Source: JAQVEM01 sp964610315
GTDB lineage: Bacteria > Actinomycetota > Humimicrobiia > Humimicrobiales > Humimicrobiaceae
DNA: 64,000 bases
Assembly: GCA_964610315.1 (NCBI GenBank)
Contig: CAZSVM010000007.1
Coordinates: 30,425 to 94,424 of the forward strand
Direction: 5' to 3'
Of this stretch, positions 17,569-26,394 are shown piece after piece. A program made the position numbers and the translations under genes. The notes under the pieces are model-generated. The model saw only the letters and a program-made list of their open reading frames with translations. It had not been told where the DNA came from and searched no databases. How positions within the stretch are numbered: the first letter of the stretch is position 1; the number at the start of each line of letters is the position of its first letter.

Positions 17569-18099
17569 ATGAACAAAGAATTATTGGAAAAAATCGACAA
17601 AAAACTAAAAGAAATCAAACTCTTAAGGAATTTAAGCAGCAAAGACTTCAGATTCAAAACCTGGCATGCCAGCACCATAAATCTTTTAAAAATGCTCCCT
17701 TCCGATTTTATCAATAATATAAACGATTTTAAAAAATTAACCTTTACCGATACTAAATATCATCGCGGCACCAGACCTTTCAATCCCCTGGACAATACCA
17801 GATATGTGGAGGATCTTGACCATGCTCTAAATATCCTTAAGAAAATTACTTCTGTAAAAAGAGAAAGCAAGCCAGTGAAAGTATCCACAGCCAGTAAAGA
17901 AAATAAAACCGAAAAAGATACTTCCCCCCAAAAAGAACTCCCTGTTAAAAGCAAAGGCAATAAGATTTCTGCCGGTAAAAAAACAGGCCCCTCCAAAAAA
18001 AGTAAGCTGGTTCCCAAACAAAAAACAACTGAAAAAACTAAAACCAAAGAAACCACCATAGCTAAAACAAAAGGAAAAAATTCTTCATCTAAAAAATAA
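17569..18099 (+). CDS. unknown protein with lysine-rich tail
   Basis: 176 residues in two parts. Residues 1-92 form a compact, mostly helical domain with a FKTWHASTINLL segment and end in a second helix (YVEDLDHALNILKKI). Residues 93-176 are low-complexity lysine/threonine/serine sequence with KKTGPSKKSK-type repeats, resembling the nucleic-acid-binding tails of some bacterial HU, H1-like and Ku proteins. The ribosome site AGGGGAAA lies before the ATG. No domain family recognised. The tail and the nearby LigD pieces make DNA or RNA binding plausible but unproven. Confidence 0.6.
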   Translation: MNKELLEKIDKKLKEIKLLRNLSSKDFRFKTWHASTINLLKMLPSDFINNINDFKKLTFTDTKYHRGTRPFNPLDNTRYVEDLDHALNILKKITSVKRESKPVKVSTASKENKTEKDTSPQKELPVKSKGNKISAGKKTGPSKKSKLVPKQKTTEKTKTKETTIAKTKGKNSSSKK

Positions 18100-18395
18100 C
18101 CTGAACTGGCATTGGAAGCCTGCCCGAACCATCTCCAATCAAGAAAATCCATAAAATTTCTCTAAATTACAAAACTTATTACTGGATATAAAAAAACAGT
18201 ATAATAATCTAAAATTAAAAATAATTGATATAATAATCCTAATTGTTATAATTAACTTAAAAAAGATATTAAAAAAAAATACAAATTTACCCATGGTTTT
18301 TATATTTTTTATTGATTAGAGAATAAATTGAAATAGGAAAATAATTTTAAAACTTTACTTTAAAAATTAATAAATTTATTTAAAATAATATAAAA

Positions 18396-19670
18396 ATGTT
18401 AGCAAAAAGACCAATTCCATTTCTTGATCTAGTCCTAAGTATTTCAGAAGCTACTGATCTGGTCGACAGAGAATTGAATAATCATAATAAAAGGGTAGCA
18501 TTTACCTCTCTAAATATTGCCGACAGCATGGGTCTTTCCAATAACTTCAGATACAGCCTGATTATAGCGGGCCTTCTCCATGATATTGGCTCATTTTCTC
18601 TTACAGAAAGACATGAAACCCTAAAATATGACTACCGCCCCAAATATGATACCAGTAACCACTCCTATATAGGTTACACTTTACTCAAGGATTTTGACCC
18701 ATTAATAGAAATAGCACCAATTATTAAATATCATCATCACCTGTGGAAAGACATCGAAGATCTTGAATTACCGGAAAACATAAAACTTTCCACACAAATA
18801 ATTCATATTGCCGATAGAATCGATGTTTTAATTGATAAAAATAAGGATGTTCTGGGTCAAGTTGACGATATATGCCGGATCATAAGAAATGACTCAAGAA
18901 TTAGATACAAACCTGAAATAGCAGAAGAAATAGTGGATTCTAAAGATAAAGAATATTTCTGGCTTGATGCAGTGAGCCAGCCGGAAATATCTACGTTTAT
19001 GGAGAAATTGGGTTATCTGCCTCTTGATTTCGAACTTGATAATATAGGCAAATTTGCAAACATGTTCAGTCATATAATCGACTTTAGAAGTCCCTTTACT
19101 GCTACTCACTCCAGCGGAGTCACTGGTGTTGCCGAATTCCTTTCAAAAACCATGGGTTTTTCCGAAAATGAAACCTATATGATGAAAATTGCAGGTTACC
19201 TTCATGATCTCGGTAAATTAGCGGTTCCGGTTGAGATTCTGGACAAAGCGGCCAGTCTGAATACCGAAGAATTCAGAATTATCAGAAGTCATACCTATCA
19301 CACCTACAGAATACTGGAAAATATAACCAATCTGGAAACCATAAATTCCTGGGCAGCATTTCACCATGAAACTCTGGATGGACAAGGATATCCTTTTCAC
19401 CTGGATAAAAGTGAATTATCTCTAGGTTCCAGAATTATGGCTGTAGCAGATATTTTTACAGCAATAACCGAAGAGAGGCCTTACCGAAAAGGTATGGATA
19501 AGCGGGAAGGTTTAAAGATTTTAAATAATATGGCCAGAAATAATAAAATCGACGCCAATATTGTTTCCGAAGTAGAAAAAAAATTTGATGAGATAAATAA
19601 AGCAAGAGAGATTGCAGAAAGTGCTGCTAAAAAGGACTATAAAGAATACAGGGAACTCTTTAAAGAATAG
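18396..19670 (+). CDS. tandem HD / HD-GYP domain protein
   Basis: 424 residues with two HD domains. The N-terminal one (about 20-155) has H30, HD at 62-63 and a YHHHLW motif. The C-terminal one (about 225-400) is an HD-GYP phosphodiesterase with HDLGKLAVP, IRSHTYHTY, HHETLDGQGYP and ADIFTAITEERPYRKG in order. HD-GYP enzymes hydrolyse cyclic di-GMP or related dinucleotides. There is no membrane or receiver domain, so the enzyme is probably cytoplasmic and the N-terminal HD may be regulatory or a second hydrolase. The gene appears to stand alone, with about 300 empty bases on each side. Confidence 0.88.
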   Translation: MLAKRPIPFLDLVLSISEATDLVDRELNNHNKRVAFTSLNIADSMGLSNNFRYSLIIAGLLHDIGSFSLTERHETLKYDYRPKYDTSNHSYIGYTLLKDFDPLIEIAPIIKYHHHLWKDIEDLELPENIKLSTQIIHIADRIDVLIDKNKDVLGQVDDICRIIRNDSRIRYKPEIAEEIVDSKDKEYFWLDAVSQPEISTFMEKLGYLPLDFELDNIGKFANMFSHIIDFRSPFTATHSSGVTGVAEFLSKTMGFSENETYMMKIAGYLHDLGKLAVPVEILDKAASLNTEEFRIIRSHTYHTYRILENITNLETINSWAAFHHETLDGQGYPFHLDKSELSLGSRIMAVADIFTAITEERPYRKGMDKREGLKILNNMARNNKIDANIVSEVEKKFDEINKAREIAESAAKKDYKEYRELFKE

Positions 19671-19797
19671 ATAACTATTGATAACTATTTTCATTCAATC
19701 CCCTAATATTCTGTTTGTATTTTCAATATAATAAATATTTAATCCAAAATTCGAAACTGATTTTTATTTTATGAAAAAGAAAGTCAAACTTTTTTTT

Positions 19798-19857
19798 ATA
19801 CCGGAATAGACGATACGCTAAATACCCCTGCATTGGCAGTATTTTTATTTCCGGTAT
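19798..19857. repeat. nested inverted repeat between HD-GYP and ligD-PE genes
   Basis: A perfect 9-bp outer pair, ATACCGGAA (19798-19806) and TTCCGGTAT (19849-19857), encloses an inner hairpin (AAATA, CTGC, loop ATTG, GCAG, TATTT at about 19820-19844). The surrounding 283-base spacer holds no gene. It could be a bidirectional terminator-like structure, a small structured RNA or a dispersed repeat. Confidence 0.45.
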
Positions 19858-19953
19858 GTTCTTTTAAAACCAAGCCATACATTTAAATTAAAAAAATAAT
19901 AGAGTTAATTGCCAAATATTTTTATAATTAAATAAAAACCAAAAGATATACAT

Positions 19954-20520
19954 ATGAATAATTTAAAAGAATATAAAAAGAAAAGAGATTTTAGAAAGAC
20001 CAAAGAGCCCAGACCCTCCATAAAGAAAAGAAAACAAAAGGACCTGATTTATGTTATACAAAAACACAAAGCTTCCAATCTGCACTATGATTTAAGATTG
20101 GAATTAAATGGAGTTCTCAAATCGTGGGCTGTACCGAAAGGTCCTTCCACAGATCCCTCCCGGAAGAAACTGGCTATTCCGACCGAAGATCACCCCATAG
20201 ATTATGCAAATTTTGAAGGGACAATTCCGGAAGGCCAGTATGGTGCAGGAACTGTTATAGTCTGGGATAGAGGCACATACAGAAACATTAAGGATAACAT
20301 TTCATTGGAAGAAGCTTATGATAAAGGTAAATTAGAAATTTTTATCGATGGGGAGAAATTAAAGGGAAATTATGTTCTGTTAAGGACCGGAAAAAAAGAA
20401 GACAAAAATCAACGCTGGCTGTTTATAAAAATGAAAGATAAGTATGCAGATACCTGGAGAAACCCGGTTAAAACAGAACCCAATTCGGTAATAAGCAATA
20501 AAAAAATCGAAGACCTGTAA
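19954..20520 (+). CDS. stand-alone LigD-type 3'-phosphoesterase
   Basis: 188-residue homologue of the phosphoesterase domain of DNA ligase D, which trims 3'-ends (phosphates and ribonucleotides) before end joining. The catalytic residues are all present: H38, H44, D46 and R48 in KHKASNLHYDLRLE, and H80 in EDHPIDYANFEGTIPEG, with a constant offset of four from the Pseudomonas LigD numbering (H42, H48, D50, R52, H84). No ligase or polymerase domain is fused. The polymerase homologue is encoded 1 kb away on the other strand. Ku and a ligase domain are not in the window. Confidence 0.9.
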   Translation: MNNLKEYKKKRDFRKTKEPRPSIKKRKQKDLIYVIQKHKASNLHYDLRLELNGVLKSWAVPKGPSTDPSRKKLAIPTEDHPIDYANFEGTIPEGQYGAGTVIVWDRGTYRNIKDNISLEEAYDKGKLEIFIDGEKLKGNYVLLRTGKKEDKNQRWLFIKMKDKYADTWRNPVKTEPNSVISNKKIEDL

Positions 20521-20552
20521 AATGAGTAACAGGAGCAGAGACGGGGATAAAA

Positions 20553-21440
20553 ATGGTTTCGGTTGTTATTACCCAAAATTATAATATAAAAACTGCCATA
20601 AAAGAAAATCTGGATTATCTTGATCTATCATTTATGGAAGGTAAAATAGTGGCCATAAAACCTAATGAGACCTGGGCCTCTCCCTCCGATATCAGCGCCG
20701 TTACTCAGGCAGACACCCTGCAGGCAGTTATCCAGCAAATAAAAAAGTACCGGCCGGCTAAGATAATAGTCAGCGGAGGAGCCGGGGCAGCCGAAACGGA
20801 AGACGTTTTCAGATATACGGGAATTATGGATGTTATCAGAGAAGAATCGGTTGAATTTTTCGACCACAATAGACCTCCCTTTAAAACCATAGAATTGGAA
20901 TATGAACCTGAAAAAGATTTCATTGGCCCCCAAAAAACGGTAGTAATCAATCCCAGGATACTGGAATATGAAGTATTAATTTCTCTAAGTCAGTTAAAAG
21001 TACATAACACCGCAACCGTTACCCTGGCCATGAAAAATATTGCCATGTCTTTCCCGGCAGCAGATTATTACGGCCATCCCAGAGTTTCAATGAAAAGAAG
21101 GCATCATTTCTTTGAAGATATGCATTCCTTTATACTGGCTATGAATAAAAAATTCAATATTTCCCTGGCTATTACAGCGGGGCATCCAGTAATGATAGGT
21201 ACCGGTCCCATAGGAGGCCGCACAATCGAAACAGGACTGGTTATTGCTAGCACCGATGCAGTAGCTGCCGATGTCGCAGGAGCAAAATTACTGGGGTTTA
21301 AAGTTCAGGCCGTTCAATATCTCTGGAAAGCAGCAAAAATAAACCTGGGAGAAACAGATATAAATAAAATGGATTTTCCTGCTCTATCTTTGAAGGAAGC
21401 ACAAAATAGATTCAATGAGGCTGTTTACGGTAAAGAATAG
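20553..21440 (+). CDS. DUF362 domain protein
   Basis: 295 residues of the DUF362 family (predicted iron-sulfur-linked or metal-dependent proteins of unknown function). Typical segments are IVAIKPNETWASPSD near residue 31, IIVSGGAGAAETEDVFRYTG (about 70-90), LSQLKVHNTATVTLAMKN near 143 and the STDAVAADVAGAKLLGF end motif near 234. No cysteine-rich ferredoxin segment is attached. It is 32 bases downstream of the phosphoesterase gene and may share its transcript. No function can be assigned. Confidence 0.8.
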   Translation: MVSVVITQNYNIKTAIKENLDYLDLSFMEGKIVAIKPNETWASPSDISAVTQADTLQAVIQQIKKYRPAKIIVSGGAGAAETEDVFRYTGIMDVIREESVEFFDHNRPPFKTIELEYEPEKDFIGPQKTVVINPRILEYEVLISLSQLKVHNTATVTLAMKNIAMSFPAADYYGHPRVSMKRRHHFFEDMHSFILAMNKKFNISLAITAGHPVMIGTGPIGGRTIETGLVIASTDAVAADVAGAKLLGFKVQAVQYLWKAAKINLGETDINKMDFPALSLKEAQNRFNEAVYGKE

Positions 21441-21508
21441 GCATCAAATATTTATTTTAAAGTTTTTAATCTTATATTATCTTTCTTTACTTTTAATCCA
21501 AATTACAC

Positions 21509-21536
21509 CGGAAACATTTTCCGATAGATTTTTTTT
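21509..21536 (+). terminator. weak rho-independent terminator after DUF362 gene
   Basis: CGGAAA, loop CAT, TTTCCG (21509-21523) followed within a few bases by a run of T (to 21536). It lies between the convergent DUF362 and LigD-polymerase genes. The stem is short, so efficiency is uncertain. Confidence 0.45.
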
Positions 21537-22431
21537 AGCCTGATTTTATATGGCTGCTTATATCAACCTTATGTTTGAAAAAATTTTCCCAGGGATCATC
21601 TCTCATGCTCATTCGCCTGAAAATATTTCTAACAGTCCAAAAACGGGCAGCCATTTTATTATTTTTTAATTCATTCCACTCCAGAGGTGTAGCAACCGGT
21701 GCCTCGGGCAGAAGCCTTACAGAATAGGGGCAGACACTGGTAATCCCGTAAGAGTTTCTCATATAATCCATAAAAAGACGCCCTTTTCTCTTAATTATGG
21801 ATTGTTCCATGGTTAGTTTTTCAGGATATTTTCTTGATAGTTCCTCTCCTACCCTCCTTGCATATTCTCTAACTTCATCAAATTTACTGTTTGTAGTTAT
21901 GGGTATAACTACATGCAGGCCTTTCGAGCCGGTGGTCATCACAAAACTCTCCACAGATATTTCTTTAAAATATTCTCTCAGCTTAAAAGCCCCAAATCTG
22001 ACCAGATCAAAACCACCATCTTCCGGTGGGTCCAGATCGAATATCATCTTGTCGGGACATTCGATATTTACAGTTTTACTTAACCATATATGTATGGTAA
22101 TGCAGGCCAGATTGGCCATAAAAATAAGTGTTTCTCTATTATTACACACCACATGAGTAATGTTGCCATCATCTTTCTTTTTAACTTCTACTTTGTCTAC
22201 CCAGGATGGAAAATAATTTCCCGCGCTCTGCTGATAAAAAGATTCCCCTTCGATTCCGTCGGGGGCTCTTTTCATATTTAGGGGCCTTTCTTTTAAATGC
22301 GGCAGCATATAAGAAGCTATTTTACCGTAATATTCAACCAGTTCATATTTACTAAAACTAATTTGAGGAAACAGTATCTTATCAGGGTTTGATATCTCTA
22401 CTTCCTTTTTGCCTATTTTATATACTCTCAT
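21535..22431 (-). CDS. LigD-type polymerase/primase domain protein
   Basis: 298-residue archaeo-eukaryotic primase-like polymerase as in bacterial DNA ligase D, which fills gaps with preference for ribonucleotides during end joining. The metal-binding DLDPP has aspartates at 132 and 134. The TTGSKGLHVVIP motif near 170 and the C-terminal YMRNSYGITSVCPYSVR and PVATPLEWNEL segments are present. No ligase domain is attached, so with the separate phosphoesterase gene at 19954 the LigD functions are split. It is on the opposite strand to its neighbours. Confidence 0.9.
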   Translation of the reverse strand: MRVYKIGKKEVEISNPDKILFPQISFSKYELVEYYGKIASYMLPHLKERPLNMKRAPDGIEGESFYQQSAGNYFPSWVDKVEVKKKDDGNITHVVCNNRETLIFMANLACITIHIWLSKTVNIECPDKMIFDLDPPEDGGFDLVRFGAFKLREYFKEISVESFVMTTGSKGLHVVIPITTNSKFDEVREYARRVGEELSRKYPEKLTMEQSIIKRKGRLFMDYMRNSYGITSVCPYSVRLLPEAPVATPLEWNELKNNKMAARFWTVRNIFRRMSMRDDPWENFFKHKVDISSHIKSG

Positions 22432-22702
22432 CTATTAATAAATCATCCCGCAGCAATAAAAATATTTCTGATTCTTAAACGTATTCTTCAACTATTTTAG
22501 CTTTTCTTACAAAACTTTCATAGAATTTACGGAATCTGGTTGCTTCGACCGGCATGCTGGATAGTTTTGATTTTTTTTCTGATTTTTTCAGTAATTAATC
22601 ATCTTAAATTCCTGAGTAATACAATCATAGATAATTAATGATTTTTAAATTATTATAATTATAATTAATAAATATCATAAATATAAAAGAGAAGGTAAAA
22701 AA

Positions 22703-23233
22703 ATGGAAAAACCAAAAGTAATCGAACTAAAGGTAAACCGGTTGGATAAAAAAGCTTTTGAACCCTACGGGGAAATAATCGGTCCTCAAAAAGGAAAACC
22801 CGAATTGGAAACTGATGATATTGATTTCTATCCCCAAATAGGCAATATGGAATTATCGAAACCGTTTGGCGGATTCTGTTGGCTGGAAGTAAAAAGGCCG
22901 AGGCAATTTATTTGTGAAAATTTAGAAAGACACTTAAAATGCACCGAAGCATTTATTCCGTTTAGCGGGTCTACGATATTTGTGATTGCACTATCTGAAA
23001 ATATGAAAGATCCCAAATCACCGATAGCTATTGACAGTATAAAAGCTTTTTTTATGGATGGCTCACTTGCAGTAAATTTAAAAAAAGGTGTCTGGCACTG
23101 GATACCCTTTCCGATTTCAGATAAAGCATCTTTTATAATAGTTTTCGAAAAAGAAACTCATAAAGAAGATTGTGAAATAGTTGATTTGAAGGAGAAATAT
23201 AACCTGTCTGTAAAACTTATTCTGGAAAAATAA
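22703..23233 (+). CDS. ureidoglycolate lyase (AllA)-like protein
   Basis: 176-residue cupin-fold protein of the ureidoglycolate lyase family (PF04115). The opening LDKKAFEPYGEIIG, the RHLKCTEAFIPFSGSTIFVIAL strand pair and GVWHWIPFPI match the family. No other allantoin or purine breakdown genes are near, so the substrate may differ from ureidoglycolate. The ribosome site (AGAAGG) precedes the ATG. Monocistronic. The 270 bases before it hold only a 26-codon frame on the other strand (22475-22555) without supporting signals. Confidence 0.75.
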   Translation: MEKPKVIELKVNRLDKKAFEPYGEIIGPQKGKPELETDDIDFYPQIGNMELSKPFGGFCWLEVKRPRQFICENLERHLKCTEAFIPFSGSTIFVIALSENMKDPKSPIAIDSIKAFFMDGSLAVNLKKGVWHWIPFPISDKASFIIVFEKETHKEDCEIVDLKEKYNLSVKLILEK

Positions 23234-23270
23234 ATATATGTATATATAAAAGTTTAAATATATATTAAGA

Positions 23271-23358
23271 TGGTGCCCGAGGCCAGAATCGAACTGGCAC
23301 GAGGTAAAACCTCAACGGATTTTAAGTCCGTTGCGTCTACCAATTCCGCCACTCGGGC
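23271..23358 (-). tRNA. tRNA-Leu (UAA)
   Basis: An 88-base cloverleaf on the minus strand with an encoded CCA end. The acceptor GCCCGAG pairs with CTCGGGC, and the discriminator base is A. The anticodon stem-loop ACGGACTTAAAATCCGT gives anticodon UAA. The T arm reads CCAGTTCGATTCTGG. A long variable arm (GAGGTTTTACCTC) marks a class II tRNA, as expected for leucine. Confidence 0.96.
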
Positions 23359-23383
23359 AGGTTAAATTTGCTGATTTATATTA

Positions 23384-24328
23384 TCAAAAATCAATCAGAG
23401 TGTAAATAATTCCATTCAGAATATCCTTTTCACTGACCCGGATAAATTTACAATTCAGCATTTTTAAAATTTCAATTGCAATTGCGGTGCCACCAATAAT
23501 AATATCCGCTCTTTTAGGATTAAGTCCCACCACCTTTTTTCTGTCCATGAGATTCATCCCACATAGAAAATCATAGATTTCCTCAATTCTTTTCAGGCTT
23601 AAAATATGGCCGTGTATCCTTTCGCTGTCGTATACTTCCAAATTCAAATCAATGGCAGTAAGAGTGGTTATAGTACCGGCAACTCCCGTTACAGATATAG
23701 AGCCGAACTTTTTTATCTCTTTAATGGTGCTTTCCAGCTTCTCTTTGATATAGCGCCGCATCTTATTTAAACTTTTTACATTCGGTATACCGGAATCAAT
23801 AAATCTTTCAGTTAAACTTACACTTCCCACATCTACACTGCCTGTAAATTCCGGACAGCAGCCATATTCTCCCAGTATAAATTCACAGCTTCCTCCTCCG
23901 ATATCAATAACCAAAATCCGAGAAGCAGGCCTGATTTTACCACCCTGGCTATTCGAATCCATACCTTTTACGGCACCGTAAAAACTTAAACCCGCTTCTT
24001 CTTCTCCGCTTATTACATCAATATTTATTCCCAGAAATTCCTTTGCCGAAGATATAAACCGGCCGCTGTTGGATGCTTTCCTTAAGGCATTGGTCCCTAC
24101 CGCCCGATATTTTTTTACCTTATATTTTTCAATCAGATCCCGGTAAGATGAAAGAACCTTAAAAGTTCTTCCGGCAGAATCATCGGAAATGATATTATTC
24201 CTGTCAAGATCCTTACCCAGGCGGGTAATTTCCATTTTTCTCTCCAGAGTAAAGAATTTATGACGGCGGTAATCAGATATTAGTAATCTGGTGGAGTTGG
24301 TACCTATATCAATAGCTGCTAATTTCAT
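23384..24328 (-). CDS. Ppx/GppA-family phosphatase
   Basis: 314-residue sugar-kinase-fold phosphatase, either exopolyphosphatase or pppGpp phosphatase. The phosphate-1 motif AAIDIGTNSTRLLI is at the N-terminus, the catalytic region (RKASNSGRFI, then VISGEEEAGLSFYGAV) lies near residues 85-115, and the phosphate-2 motif VIDIGGGSCEFILG is near 140. Length matches the short two-domain form without a C-terminal HD domain. It lies 32 bases downstream of the FtsB-like gene on the same strand, an arrangement common in Gram-positive bacteria. Confidence 0.88.
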   Translation of the reverse strand: MKLAAIDIGTNSTRLLISDYRRHKFFTLERKMEITRLGKDLDRNNIISDDSAGRTFKVLSSYRDLIEKYKVKKYRAVGTNALRKASNSGRFISSAKEFLGINIDVISGEEEAGLSFYGAVKGMDSNSQGGKIRPASRILVIDIGGGSCEFILGEYGCCPEFTGSVDVGSVSLTERFIDSGIPNVKSLNKMRRYIKEKLESTIKEIKKFGSISVTGVAGTITTLTAIDLNLEVYDSERIHGHILSLKRIEEIYDFLCGMNLMDRKKVVGLNPKRADIIIGGTAIAIEILKMLNCKFIRVSEKDILNGIIYTLIDF

Positions 24329-24360
24329 TTATAATTGTCTGTATGCTTTTTAACCCGGAA

Positions 24361-24792
24361 TTAATTGCCTTTTATTTCGTTATTGTAAAAAATCTTTATA
24401 TTTCCCCATAAATCGGAATTCGAATATATATTGTCATCCGATGGTAAATTGCCACTGTTCCCAGAACCATTCGCGGATGGGTTATCTTCCACAATTACCG
24501 AAATATTGGTTTCATTGCCGGTAGTCATATTGAACTGCTTTCTTGCTTCAAGTTCAATGGCTTCTTCTTCATAGAGGCTTTTTTCAAGGGCTAACAGTTT
24601 GATATTTTCGTTTCTGTACCAGTTCAATTTTTCTTCCAGTTCAACAAGCTTCTCTCTTTTCTCAACGATATCTTTTATCTGGTTTATGGAGGTTAGGATG
24701 GTAATGGTAATAAAAATCAGGAAGACAACGATAGAAATGTTTATTTTAGCTTTTCTGGATAATCTGCTAACAATTTTAATGTTATCATTCAT
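24361..24792 (-). CDS. FtsB/DivIC-type septum formation initiator
   Basis: 143-residue bitopic division protein. A short cytoplasmic N-terminus is followed by one membrane helix (about residues 16-36), then a coiled coil (about 38-80) rich in heptads, and the family motif EAIELEARKQFNMT, which corresponds to the EExAREKxGMV element of FtsB/DivIC. A polar asparagine-rich tail of about 45 residues follows. Upstream of ppx/gppA and likely co-transcribed. Role in the divisome is from family knowledge. Confidence 0.82.
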   Translation of the reverse strand: MNDNIKIVSRLSRKAKINISIVVFLIFITITILTSINQIKDIVEKREKLVELEEKLNWYRNENIKLLALEKSLYEEEAIELEARKQFNMTTGNETNISVIVEDNPSANGSGNSGNLPSDDNIYSNSDLWGNIKIFYNNEIKGN

Positions 24793-25043
24793 TTTTATAT
24801 TTCTTGCTATGTTTTTACTACTTACAACTGACTATATTATAGTCACCATAACTGCAGCTCGCTAAAATTAATTTTCTGTTTATATAAATATAACCTATGT
24901 TAGAATAATACCAATATATCTAAATCCTGTTAATATTGTACAAACTAAACCAGAAAAAAGAAAGTTGTTGTTTTTAACCGGTAATTTTATTAAAATATCA
25001 ACCTGTATATTTATATTACCCGATAATTTGATTCAAAAATGTA

Positions 25044-26390
25044 ATGAAAGATATATCTTTATTTTCTTCCAGGACACAAAATAAAATCGCCAAACAAGTA
25101 CTGCTGGGTTTTGCTACAGCTATAATAATCGGCTCGCTTATTCTTTTAATTCCTCAAATGACTCAGAGTGGAAAAATCAGTTATATAGATGCAGTTTTTA
25201 CCTCAACCTCCGCCATTTGCGTAACCGGTTTAATAGTTCAGGATACCCCAACTTATTTCACCGATCTGGGAAAAATCGTAATACTTATTATGATTCAGAT
25301 TGGCGGCCTGGGGATTATGACCATTGGTTCTATCTTTGGATTAATTCTGGGAAGAAAAATAAACATCAAAGATAAATTTTACATCAATACCAGTTTCGGT
25401 TCCAAGCAGCCGTTCAGTGCATCCAAGTTCTTCATGGTAATAGCAGGGACCACTTTTACCATAGAATTCATTGGATTTATTATTATGGCTTTAATTTTTC
25501 ATTTTAAACATCTCTACCCCATAAAAGCATCAATGACTTTCAGTTTATTTCATACCGTAAGCGCATTCAATAATGCCGGATTTTCCTTATTCTCAAATAG
25601 CCTGCAAAGCTTCAGCTCCGACATTCCTTTGAATCTAATATTCATGGTTTTAATTATAATCGGAGGAATCGGCTTTCCGGTAATTTCCGAAATTATTACT
25701 TATAGAAGAATAAGGCATTTTTCATTACATGCAAAAATAGTAATGATTGCTACCGGATCTTTGATATTGGTTGGAGCAGTTATGTTTTTCCTTCTTGAAT
25801 TTAAAAACCCGGAATCCATTGCCAAGGAGCCGCTCTCAACCAAAATTTTAACCAGCTTCTTTCAATCGGTTACAGCCAGGACAGCCGGTTTTAATACTAC
25901 CATTATTAGCAAACTAAATCCTGCCACCTTATTCTTCCTTACCCTTATGATGTTTATAGGTGCCTCCCCCGGCGGTACCGGCGGCGGTATAAAAACCACT
26001 ACCTTCGCCACGGTAACTGCAGCCGGTTTAAGTTCAATCAGGGGAAGAAATGAGGTTACCCTGCTCAAAAGAAAACTTCCTTCAAGCCTGATATACAGAG
26101 CGCTGACCCTGACCATTGCCGCAATTGCATTAATTATAATTTCGACCATCTGCATACTGGTGTTTGAACGGTATTCCCTGAGAGAAGTTTTTTTTGAAGT
26201 AATATCGGCATTCGGCACAGTGGGATTGAGTACCGGAATAACACCGGCACTTTCCACCCCCAGCAAGATAATATTGATACTGACTATGTTTATTGGTAGA
26301 ATTGGTATCAGCACTTTGTCTGTAGCCATTGCTATAAGGGGTGTGGTAAATAAGATGACATATCCCGAAGAAACCATAACCATCGGATAA
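25044..26390 (+). CDS. trkH: TrkH/KtrB potassium uptake channel subunit
   Basis: 448-residue K+ channel-like subunit with four pseudo-repeats. The selectivity filter segments are visible in order: TSTSAICVTGL near residue 55, FNNAGFSLF near 175, TARTAGFNTT near 280 and SAFGTVGLSTG near 395. The third repeat is followed by the GASPGGTGGGIKTTT loop, the gating region. The length fits the KtrB/TrkH type. Its regulatory partner gene starts 4 bases downstream. Confidence 0.93.
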   Translation: MKDISLFSSRTQNKIAKQVLLGFATAIIIGSLILLIPQMTQSGKISYIDAVFTSTSAICVTGLIVQDTPTYFTDLGKIVILIMIQIGGLGIMTIGSIFGLILGRKINIKDKFYINTSFGSKQPFSASKFFMVIAGTTFTIEFIGFIIMALIFHFKHLYPIKASMTFSLFHTVSAFNNAGFSLFSNSLQSFSSDIPLNLIFMVLIIIGGIGFPVISEIITYRRIRHFSLHAKIVMIATGSLILVGAVMFFLLEFKNPESIAKEPLSTKILTSFFQSVTARTAGFNTTIISKLNPATLFFLTLMMFIGASPGGTGGGIKTTTFATVTAAGLSSIRGRNEVTLLKRKLPSSLIYRALTLTIAAIALIIISTICILVFERYSLREVFFEVISAFGTVGLSTGITPALSTPSKIILILTMFIGRIGISTLSVAIAIRGVVNKMTYPEETITIG

Positions 26391-26394
26391 AAAA

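Noticed and set aside
17517..17717. A plus-strand frame of 66 codons overlapping the start of the lysine-tailed protein
   Set aside because: It overlaps a better-supported gene in another frame and has low-complexity K/Q composition with no family.
22475..22555. A 26-codon minus-strand frame in the gap between the LigD polymerase and AllA-like genes, basic and helical
   Set aside because: It lacks a ribosome site, starts inside a low-complexity lysine run and resembles no family I know; it is too short to support as a gene.
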